The notes: generated by a model not told the origin, from the letters alone. A stretch of DNA of 5,387 nucleotides from Robiginitomaculum sp. (GCA_002732905.1 NVTC01000005.1:112507-117893), one strand, 5' to 3'. Shown: positions 1 through 5,387, counted from the stretch's first letter. Numbers and translations: made by a program.

Positions 1-1
1 G

Positions 2-1015
2 CCGCAATATATCCTACCTGCGACCCTTCCGGCCGCTTTGAACCGTGGGCGTGCCAATAATCCACAACTGATTGCTGCCCGCTACAACGAAAATGCGGCA
101 CAATCAGCCATAGCGATAGCCAAGTCTGCGGGACGCCCAAATTTGTCTCTGAACGGCACTTTACAAGGCGCCCGCGAAAGCAGCGCCAATATACTAAGAT
201 CTGAAGCCGCCACTATTACGGCACAACTCCGTATTCCGATTTATTCAGGTGGTCTCAACCGCTCGCGTGTCCGCGCTGCAAAGCAGGCAAAAATACGCTC
301 AAAATTCGAAACCAGAGACACCGAGCAAGCCGTAGACCAAACTGTCGCTAATTTATGGGCGCAAGTCGTGGCTTCGCAGCGTTCTCTTGTCGCCAGTAAA
401 AAACAGGTTGCCGCCGCAGAAATCGCGTTTGAAGGCGTGGAATTGGAGCAACAAGTCGGTACGCGTAATACACTGGATGTTTTGGATGCAGAGCAAGAAT
501 TACTGGATGCCAAATTATCCGTAATTCAGACCGAACGGAACTTCAATGTCGCCACCTATCAATTGCTGGTCACCATTGGCGGCTTTGATGCCTATTCTTT
601 ACAATTGCCCGTTGACCGTTATGATCCAAGTATCAATTATGACAGGGTTACCGTCAGTCCATTGGGTAAATATCTGCCAGATTCCGTTGCAACGGCTTTG
701 GACACCATCCCGCAAGAAACCTCGAATGCGCTCGGTTTTGTTAGCGGTAAAGTTAGCAAAGATTTGGTCGAGTTGTCAGAAGCCGTTCTACCTGATCCGA
801 ACGGTTTAAGTAAGGTAGGCAAGGATCTATCAGACTTGTTAAACGCCATCAATCCTGTTGCCTCAACCCATATTAATAAAGCTACAGATAACATTACAAA
901 TAACGTTACAGGCACTGATAATTCTCTCGACCCCGGCACCAAAGTTGCTGACCCTGATTTTATCGATCCTGAGCCTATTCTAATCATCACTGAGCAAAGA
1001 CCAAAGCCCGAATAA
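2..1015 (+). CDS. tolC: TolC-family outer membrane channel protein, C-terminal part (5' end outside window)
   Basis: This is the outer-membrane exit duct used by type I secretion and RND-type efflux systems: a trimeric beta-barrel with a long periplasmic alpha-helical tunnel. The frame is open from base 2, so the gene begins before the window; 337 residues are seen. The fragment starts at the second structural repeat (LPATLPAALNRGRANNPQL, the usual 'A...NP.L.AAR' helix start). It continues through the beta-strand segment QLRIPIYSGGLNRSRV (fragment residues about 75-90) and a long coiled-coil helix, then the hallmark GTRNTLDVLDAEQELLDAK and the closing helix NVATYQLLVTIG. These are signatures of the TolC/type I secretion OMP family. 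After the usual end of the fold (about 671) comes an extra tail of about 114 residues rich in D, N, S, T and P, ending PKPE. The substrate and partner pump cannot be told from this window. The stop is TAA at 1013-1015. Family assignment is firm; calling it tolC itself is by similarity and position next to popZ-valS. Confidence 0.87.
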   Translation, partial: PQYILPATLPAALNRGRANNPQLIAARYNENAAQSAIAIAKSAGRPNLSLNGTLQGARESSANILRSEAATITAQLRIPIYSGGLNRSRVRAAKQAKIRSKFETRDTEQAVDQTVANLWAQVVASQRSLVASKKQVAAAEIAFEGVELEQQVGTRNTLDVLDAEQELLDAKLSVIQTERNFNVATYQLLVTIGGFDAYSLQLPVDRYDPSINYDRVTVSPLGKYLPDSVATALDTIPQETSNALGFVSGKVSKDLVELSEAVLPDPNGLSKVGKDLSDLLNAINPVASTHINKATDNITNNVTGTDNSLDPGTKVADPDFIDPEPILIITEQRPKPE

Positions 1016-1052
1016 GAACGCGCAAACTTTTGCAAATCCTATTGTAAACTTT

Positions 1053-1072
1053 CCGTTAATAATTATTAATGG
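1053..1072. promoter_or_regulatory. AT-rich palindrome upstream of popZ, candidate operator
   Basis: Bases 1056-1069 read TTAATAATTATTAA, a perfect 14-bp palindrome. The flanks CCG and TGG extend the dyad to 20 bases with one non-Watson-Crick step (G/T). The symmetry fits a binding site for a dimeric regulator, or a weak hairpin directly abutting GGAGGT at 1071-1076. AT-only palindromes also arise by chance in AT-rich gaps, so the regulatory role is unproven. Confidence 0.35.
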
Positions 1073-1153
1073 AGGTAAGCACCTTATAGTGATTCGCGCA
1101 TGAATTGCGAAATGTGCTCACTGGACAATCCACAGGGGTTATTCTAGGTTTAT

Positions 1154-1197
1154 GCTCGTAACGAGCTTATTCACACGGAATAGCCTAGACACTAGGC
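1154..1197 (+). promoter_or_regulatory. Two tandem short hairpins in the popZ 5' leader
   Basis: The first hairpin has stem GCTCG/CGAGC with loop TAA (1154-1166). The second has stem GCCTAG/CTAGGC with loop ACA (1183-1197) and ends 15 bases before the popZ start, close to its ribosome binding site. An upstream TCTAGG (1143-1148) could instead pair with CCTAGA (1184-1189), and TATTC (1140-1144) with GAATA (1178-1182), so an alternative fold that opens the second hairpin exists. There is no U-run, so these are not terminators. They could affect popZ mRNA stability or translation. Confidence 0.4.
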
Positions 1198-1202
1198 AAT
1201 AC

Positions 1203-1207
1203 GGGGA
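1203..1207 (+). promoter_or_regulatory. popZ ribosome binding site
   Basis: GGGGA lies 5 bases before the ATG at 1213, an acceptable Shine-Dalgarno match and spacing. It supports this ATG as the popZ start. The second hairpin of the leader ends only 5 bases upstream of it. Confidence 0.6.
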
Positions 1208-1212
1208 CTGAT

Positions 1213-2724
1213 ATGTCGGAAACATCAAATCTGGCAAGTAACAATATCGAACCAAGCATGGAAGATATTCTGTCTTCTATCCGTAAAGTCATTGCCGAAG
1301 ATTTATCACAAAAAGAAACTGACGAAGTACAGGCTAAAGTTGAGACAAAGTCGCAGATAAAAACAACCGCGCCTGAAGAGGTTGAACAGCCGACAGATCA
1401 ACAGGCTCCTGTTGACGCCCCCCGAGATGATGTACTGGATCTGGACATCCTTCTCGGTGATATAGACCCAGCCGAAGGCGATATTGATGAGGTTATGGAA
1501 CTCATTCAGCTTGAAGACGATAGTGTGGAAACACCAGCGCCTGAACAAAAACAGGCAACGGAACAGGCTGCGGATGCTGGCTTCGACGAAACACTCGACT
1601 TGGTGATGGATGCAGACGCTTCGGATTTTGCAACGGAAAGCTTTGAGCCTATTGCTGATGCGCCGCGTGTGGAAACTGTAAAAACGCCTACCACAGCGCT
1701 CGCCGACGATGGGCCGATAGCCAATATAATTGAAGAGGTGTTATTTGATGAGCAAAATGATGCAAGTTCAGGGGCCATTACAGATTTAGCCACAAATACA
1801 GCAGGGGAAGAAACACCTATTGCAATTGAACTGGCACAAGAACCGAAACCAAGCCGCAAACCTGTTCAAGCCAGTGCAAATGATGATATGGACTTGGTCA
1901 AGTCGCTACTGGAAGACCTTATGGATGAGCCGGCGGCCGAAACCATTTCCGCGTCTGTCGAAACGGCAGTCGCCGAAGTTGCTTTTGATATTGAAGACAG
2001 TTTTTCCGACAATGATTTGCTCATCCCTGATCCAGAGGCTTTGAAAATAGAAGCTGAACCATCACCTGCGCCAGACGTTGAAATGGAAGCCCCTAACCAA
2101 GTTGAAGCGCACACACCATTTGACGACACTGAAAGCCCAGAGCCAGATAACGAGTTCGAGAATGAGTTAGCACAATTGGCTCGGGAAATTGCCGAAGTGC
2201 GCGAAATCACCACTGACGATATGCCTGCAGCAGATGATGTCGTTGAATTATCAACACCGGATTATGCATCGAAATTGGCTATCTCTGCTAGCTTAACAGC
2301 GGGTGCGGCCTCTGTTGAAGAAAACACTACAGACATAATCGCAGCCGCAGAAGACGATCTGGAAAGCCTGCAACAATTAATTGCAGAACCAGAACTAGCA
2401 GCATCTACGCAGGGTAAAATAGAAATACCGGAAGAAATAGCAGCTCTAATTCCCCCCTTACAAGAGGACGAAACCATGGCAACACCTTTAAAAAATGACG
2501 TTCTAAGCGGCGCGGACACCCAGTTAGAAGCAGGCAATGCCTTTGCCTCCCTAACGAGTACCGTCCAAAAGCAAGCGGTCACAGAAGAAAACGGCCCGCC
2601 GATTGGTGAACTGGTCAAAGAAGCCTTAAAGCCAATGTTACAAGAATGGCTGGACAAGAACCTAAAAACTATGGTGCAACGCGCCGTGACCAAAGAAATC
2701 AAGCGGATTTCGACCGGAAAGTGA
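1213..2724 (+). CDS. popZ: PopZ polar organizing protein (DUF2497) with a greatly extended acidic linker
   Basis: PopZ self-assembles into a ribosome-free condensate at the cell pole. In Caulobacter it anchors the ParB-parS origin complex and recruits cell-cycle regulators. The start ATG follows GGGGA at 5 bases. The N-terminal short helix is conserved (residues 12-31, EPSMEDILSSIRKVIAEDL), the segment that binds client proteins in Caulobacter. The C-terminal helices needed for oligomerization are also clear (residues 463-503, with ELVKEALKPMLQEWLDKNL then VQRAVTKEIKRIS). Between them lie about 430 residues of strongly acidic, Ala/Pro/Thr-rich, low-complexity sequence with no predicted fold. 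Caulobacter PopZ is only 177 residues with a linker of roughly 80, so the expansion here is several-fold. The linker is punctuated by short hydrophobic-acidic segments such as DLVKSLLEDLMDEP (near 226-239). The gene lies between tolC and valS, and a rho-independent terminator follows. Identity is well supported by both termini; function at the pole is by homology. Confidence 0.88.
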   Translation: MSETSNLASNNIEPSMEDILSSIRKVIAEDLSQKETDEVQAKVETKSQIKTTAPEEVEQPTDQQAPVDAPRDDVLDLDILLGDIDPAEGDIDEVMELIQLEDDSVETPAPEQKQATEQAADAGFDETLDLVMDADASDFATESFEPIADAPRVETVKTPTTALADDGPIANIIEEVLFDEQNDASSGAITDLATNTAGEETPIAIELAQEPKPSRKPVQASANDDMDLVKSLLEDLMDEPAAETISASVETAVAEVAFDIEDSFSDNDLLIPDPEALKIEAEPSPAPDVEMEAPNQVEAHTPFDDTESPEPDNEFENELAQLAREIAEVREITTDDMPAADDVVELSTPDYASKLAISASLTAGAASVEENTTDIIAAAEDDLESLQQLIAEPELAASTQGKIEIPEEIAALIPPLQEDETMATPLKNDVLSGADTQLEAGNAFASLTSTVQKQAVTEENGPPIGELVKEALKPMLQEWLDKNLKTMVQRAVTKEIKRISTGK

Positions 2725-2782
2725 TCTGGTAAATAGGACAAGTATTTTCTGGAATTATGCGCAGACGCGCGTTAAACGAACA

Positions 2783-2817
2783 AACCGCTCTCTATATTAG
2801 GGGGCGGTTATTTTTAT
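2783..2817 (+). terminator. Rho-independent terminator after popZ, just before valS
   Basis: Starting with AACCGC at 2783 and ending with GCGGTT at 2809, twelve base pairs can form (two G-U wobbles in RNA) around the 3-base loop TAT at 2795-2797. The stem is followed by ATTTTTATT, a good U-rich tract. It lies 59 bases after the popZ stop and ends 18 bases before the valS ATG, so it would end popZ transcripts and isolate or attenuate valS. Confidence 0.8.
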
Positions 2818-2835
2818 TGCCAAAAAACTAATGAG

Positions 2836-5387
2836 ATGAGCGACATGTTGGACAAGAGTTTTAATCCGGGCGAAGCCGAGCAGCGCATTTACGAGGCTTG
2901 GGAAAGCAGTGGCGCGTTTAAGCCGCGTGCAGCAAAACCTACGGATACCAAAGACGATAATTATTCGATTGTCATCCCCCCGCCCAATGTGACCGGCAAT
3001 CTGCATATGGGTCATGCGCTCAACAACACCCTGCAAGATATCTTGATCCGTTATAACCGCATGCTCGGCAAGGCGGTTTTGTGGCAACCGGGCATGGACC
3101 ATGCCGGTATCGCCACACAAATGGTGGTCGAGCGGCAAATGGCCGAAGCGGGCAATATGAGCCGGAGCGAAATGGGCCGCGAAGCGTTCATCGCCAAGGT
3201 TTGGGAATGGAAAGAAAAATCTGGCGGCAATATCGAGAAACAAACCCGCCGCCTCGGTGCGTCTTGTGATTGGTCACGCACCCGCTTTACCATGGACGAA
3301 GGACTGTCGGACGCCGTGCGCAAAGTGTTTGTGCAGATGTATGAAGAAGGCTTGATTTACCGCGATAAACGCTTGGTCAACTGGGATCCGCACTTCCAGA
3401 CCGCTATCTCTAATATCGAAGTTGAGAACGAAGAAAGGGCGGGATTTTTCTGGCATTTCAAATACCCGCTCGAAAAGGGCGAGACTTACGAATACGTCGA
3501 AAAAGACGAAGACGGCAATGTCACCTTGCGCGAGGCCCGCGACTATATTTCCATTGCCACCACACGCCCTGAAACCATGCTCGGCGACGGTGCGGTTGCC
3601 GTGCACCCGTCCGATGAACGCTATGCGCCTATCGTTGGCAAACGGGTTTTATTGCCATTAGCCGATAGATATATCCCGATCATCACCGACCGTTATCCCG
3701 ACCCTGACAAAGGCTCCGGCGCGGTTAAAATCACCGGTGCTCACGACTTTAACGACTACGAAGTCGCCAAACGGCATAAGCTACCTTTGTACATCTTGAT
3801 GGACGAAAAAGCGAACATGCGACAAAGCCAAGACGTCGACGGTAAAGACGTCATGCCCGAAAAATATGTCGGCATGGACAGGTTCGTTGCCCGTAAAGCC
3901 GTGGTCGCAGACATAGACGCGCTCGGGCTTCTCGAAAAAGTCGAAGACCATAAAGCCGCCGTTCCTATTGGTGACCGTTCAGGCGTGGTCATAGAACCCA
4001 TGCTGACCGATCAATGGTATGTGGACGCGGAAACACTTTCGAAAGACGCAATTGCCGCCATGGATGCAGGGCATGCCCACTCACCACCCGCTCATTCCCG
4101 CGAAGGCGGGAATCCAGACCAGATATCTAACGGGACCCCCGCCTCCGCGGGGGTGAGCGGAGAGAGAGGGGAGAATATTGAGGATAACGCCGCAACTTCG
4201 GGTAAAGGAGAAACCCACTTCATTCCCGATAACTGGAAGAAAACATGGGACCAATGGATGAACGACATCCAGCCTTGGTGTATCTCCAGACAACTCTGGT
4301 GGGGCCACAGGGTTCCTGCTTGGTATGGGCCTGCACTAAAAGAATTAGAAGACCACGAGTATAATGGGCCTGCAGAAATTTTCGTTGGCTATAGTGAGGA
4401 CGAAATAATCAAAAAAGCCAAACAGCGATATGGGCAAAATATTGCGGTAGATTTTTTTGAGGATGGAGCAGCGGGTCAAATGCGTGGTGTTAGTCGCGAT
4501 TCTCACGGCGCAACAGGAGTAACTCTGTCCCGCGATCCAGACGTCCTCGACACATGGTTCTCGTCTGGTCTTTGGCCGTTTGCTACACTGGGATGGCCGG
4601 AGAAAACAGACGAGCTTGCGCGTTTCTATCCGACCTCTACCCTTGTTACTGCCTTTGATATTATCTTTTTTTGGGTAGCGCGGATGATGATGCAGGGCTT
4701 GCACCTCACCGGAGAAGTGCCGTTTAAGGACGTGTATATTCACGCGCTTGTGCTGGACGAGCACGGCCAGAAAATGTCCAAATCCAAAGGCAATGTGGTC
4801 GACCCGCTTGTTCTGATCGACAAATACGGCGCAGATGCTTTGCGGTTCTCTCTCGCGGCGCAAGCCGCCCAAGGCCGCAATATCCGGCTTAGCGAACCAC
4901 GCATTGAAGGCTACCGCAATTTCGGCACCAAGCTCTGGAACGCCGCCAATTTCTGCCAGCTTAAAGGCTGCGCCCCTGTTGCTGGGTTCGATCCGCTATC
5001 ATGCAGCCAAACCGTCAATAAATGGATTGTCGGCGAGGTTGCCAAAGCCTCGACGCTCGTCACATCAGCCATAGAAGCATACCGTTTCAACGAAGCCGCA
5101 GACGCCGCCTATAAATTCTCGCGCGGGCAATATTGCGATTGGTATGTGGAGCTGATCAAGCCTATATTCGACGGTGGCGACGAAGCCGCAATAGCTGAGA
5201 CGAAAGCCTGCGCCGCATGGGCATTTGATCAAATCCTGATCATGCTGCACCCATTCATGCCGTTCATCACCGAAGAACTCTGGAGCCAAACCGCAGGTAC
5301 AGAAGGCCGAAACGGCTTCCTCATGGCAGCCGAATGGCCAGAAATGGGCGACGCGTTTATCAACCCGCAAGCCGAAACCGACATTGC
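2836..5387 (+). CDS. valS: Valyl-tRNA synthetase (class Ia), C-terminus outside window, carrying an in-frame repeat insertion
   Basis: ValS attaches valine to tRNA-Val in the cytoplasm using ATP and hydrolyses mischarged Thr-tRNA-Val. The frame runs unbroken for 850 codons to the window end. The N-terminus MLDKSFNPGEAEQRIYEAW is typical. The HIGH motif is HMGH (residues 57-60, in PPPNVTGNLHMGH). The CP1 editing domain shows TTRPET (242-247) and AHDFNDYEV (302-310). WCISRQLWWGH (from 481) and DPDVLDTWFSSGLWPF follow, then KMSKS (646-650), EGYRNF.TKLWNA, and the start of the helical anticodon-binding domain (about 728 on). E. coli ValS is 951 residues, so the C-terminal coiled-coil arm lies outside. 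Two stretches look extra: residues 413-458, encoded by a palindromic repeat and flanks, and 540-562. ATG 2836 is the first in-frame start after the TAA at 2773; ATG 2845 (MLDKS) is an equally good alternative because family members often begin there and neither has a strong Shine-Dalgarno. All catalytic motifs are present, so the enzyme is probably functional. Confidence 0.97.
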   Translation, partial: MSDMLDKSFNPGEAEQRIYEAWESSGAFKPRAAKPTDTKDDNYSIVIPPPNVTGNLHMGHALNNTLQDILIRYNRMLGKAVLWQPGMDHAGIATQMVVERQMAEAGNMSRSEMGREAFIAKVWEWKEKSGGNIEKQTRRLGASCDWSRTRFTMDEGLSDAVRKVFVQMYEEGLIYRDKRLVNWDPHFQTAISNIEVENEERAGFFWHFKYPLEKGETYEYVEKDEDGNVTLREARDYISIATTRPETMLGDGAVAVHPSDERYAPIVGKRVLLPLADRYIPIITDRYPDPDKGSGAVKITGAHDFNDYEVAKRHKLPLYILMDEKANMRQSQDVDGKDVMPEKYVGMDRFVARKAVVADIDALGLLEKVEDHKAAVPIGDRSGVVIEPMLTDQWYVDAETLSKDAIAAMDAGHAHSPPAHSREGGNPDQISNGTPASAGVSGERGENIEDNAATSGKGETHFIPDNWKKTWDQWMNDIQPWCISRQLWWGHRVPAWYGPALKELEDHEYNGPAEIFVGYSEDEIIKKAKQRYGQNIAVDFFEDGAAGQMRGVSRDSHGATGVTLSRDPDVLDTWFSSGLWPFATLGWPEKTDELARFYPTSTLVTAFDIIFFWVARMMMQGLHLTGEVPFKDVYIHALVLDEHGQKMSKSKGNVVDPLVLIDKYGADALRFSLAAQAAQGRNIRLSEPRIEGYRNFGTKLWNAANFCQLKGCAPVAGFDPLSCSQTVNKWIVGEVAKASTLVTSAIEAYRFNEAADAAYKFSRGQYCDWYVELIKPIFDGGDEAAIAETKACAAWAFDQILIMLHPFMPFITEELWSQTAGTEGRNGFLMAAEWPEMGDAFINPQAETDI
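4072..4209 (+). other. In-frame insertion of about 46 codons inside valS
   Basis: Family members pass almost directly from the end of the editing-domain junction (PMLTDQWYV...AIAAMDAG) to a segment like THFIPDNW and on to WCISRQLWWGH. Here about 138 bases separate AMDAG from ETHFIP, adding roughly residues 413-458. The added peptide is hydrophilic, rich in Gly, Ser, Pro, Asn and Glu, and probably a disordered surface loop. It begins at a 10-bp palindrome GGGCATGCCC (4069-4078), contains the twin-hairpin repeat at 4092-4156, a purine-only run (4159-4175), and then about 34 bases of ordinary-looking codons. Exact boundaries are estimated from remembered family sequences, not from an alignment. 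Confidence 0.8.
4092..4156. repeat. REPIN-like twin palindromic repeat inside valS
   Basis: Two arms lie in inverted orientation. The left arm (4092-4115) has a perfect stem ATTCCCGC/GCGGGAAT with loop GAAG (4094-4113). The right arm (4133-4156) has a perfect stem ACCCCCGC/GCGGGGGT with loop CTCC (4135-4154). Reverse-complemented, the right arm matches the left at 19 of 24 bases, and all five differences are transitions. The 17-base spacer contains the palindrome AGATATCT (4121-4128). This is the layout of a REPIN, a pair of REP sequences of the kind mobilized in trans by RAYT (TnpA-REP) transposases. The opposite strand reads IPAFAGM, a peptide familiar from spurious translations of this type of intergenic proteobacterial repeat. 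No transposase is in the window. It is translated as HSREGGNP...GTPASAGVSG within ValS. Confidence 0.85.

Larger units (their letters stand above)
1016..1212 (+). promoter_or_regulatory. tolC-popZ intergenic region, probable popZ promoter/leader rich in dyads
   Basis: The 197-base gap has no convincing gene. In order it holds: a weak dyad GCAAA/TTTGC (1022-1033); a 14-bp perfect AT palindrome TTAATAATTATTAA (1056-1069); a strong Shine-Dalgarno-like GGAGGT (1071-1076), partly closed in a small stem AGGT/ACCT (1073-1084); an imperfect dyad TTCGC/GCGAA (1093-1111); and two short perfect hairpins (1154-1166 and 1183-1197). A plausible -10 box, TATAGT (1085-1090), lacks a good -35 at the right distance, so no promoter is called with confidence. 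No strong terminator follows tolC, so read-through from tolC into popZ is possible. The concentration of dyads suggests operator sites or a structured 5' leader, but that is inference. Confidence 0.45.

Noticed and set aside
1022..1033. tolC terminator at the GCAAA/TTTGC dyad
   Set aside because: The stem is only 5 bp, AT-rich, with a 2-base loop and no following U-tract.
1506..2741. Several serine/alanine-rich minus-strand ORFs opposite popZ
   Set aside because: They are shadows of the acidic, Ala/Glu-rich popZ codons, with low-complexity products and no recognisable domains or ribosome sites.
2725..2835. T-box or other tRNA-sensing leader upstream of valS
   Set aside because: The 111-base gap has no specifier loop arrangement or T-box sequence, and T-box control of valS is typical of Firmicutes, not Alphaproteobacteria.
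2797..3606. Long minus-strand ORFs opposite the start of valS
   Set aside because: They lie antisense to strongly conserved ValS sequence and one runs into the terminator; no family resemblance seen.
4092..4156. CRISPR repeat or rho-independent terminator within valS
   Set aside because: There are only two inverted, not direct, copies with no spacer array, and no U-run follows either hairpin.
4072..4209. Insertion in valS as an intein or self-splicing intron
   Set aside because: At about 46 codons it is far too small, it lacks the splicing Cys/Ser and His-Asn residues of inteins, and it shows no group I or II core. It is in frame and simply reads through.
4081..4308. Minus-strand ORF of 75 codons containing WIPAFAGM
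   Set aside because: The IPAFAGM peptide is the well-known false translation of this palindromic repeat, and the rest is antisense to conserved ValS motifs.
2836..5387. valS as a frameshifted or disrupted pseudogene
   Set aside because: The frame was followed codon by codon from 2836 to 5387 with no stop, and catalytic, editing and KMSKS motifs are all in one frame.

Overview
The window looks like an ordinary chromosomal piece of an alphaproteobacterium. It carries three genes on the + strand: the 3' part of a TolC-type outer-membrane channel gene, a complete PopZ (DUF2497) polar-organizer gene, and the 5' five-sixths or so of valyl-tRNA synthetase (valS). PopZ is essentially restricted to Alphaproteobacteria, and from memory the order TolC-family gene, DUF2497 gene, valS recurs in several alphaproteobacterial orders. 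Base composition is moderate and codon use mixed, so the order cannot be fixed from the sequence. No RNA gene, CRISPR array or complete transposase gene is visible.

Layout. Bases 2-1015 are the C-terminal half of the TolC protein, ending in an unusual tail of about 114 residues. Bases 1016-1212 are a 197-base intergenic leader with several short dyads, including a 14-bp perfect AT palindrome and two small hairpins just upstream of popZ. Bases 1213-2724 encode a 503-residue PopZ, with the conserved short N-terminal helix and C-terminal assembly helices separated by a very long acidic disordered linker. Bases 2725-2835 hold a good rho-independent terminator only 18 bases before the valS start. 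From 2836 valS is open to the end of the window (850 codons seen, no stop reached).

The most striking element is inside valS. Between the editing domain and the second half of the catalytic core, about 46 extra codons (4072-4209) are inserted in frame. Their core (4092-4156) is a twin-hairpin repeat: two 24-base arms in inverted orientation, each a perfect 8-bp stem with a 4-base loop, around a short spacer containing the palindrome AGATATCT. This is the architecture of a REPIN (paired REP sequences), and the arm sequence resembles a repeat usually seen between genes. Here it is translated as part of an essential enzyme, like the Rickettsia palindromic elements. The valS frame is the only forward frame without a stop across it.

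The genes do not form an obvious pathway: TolC serves export, PopZ organizes the cell pole and anchors the chromosome origin, and ValS charges tRNA-Val. Their proximity is best read as conserved synteny. The terminator suggests that popZ and valS are at least partly separate transcription units.
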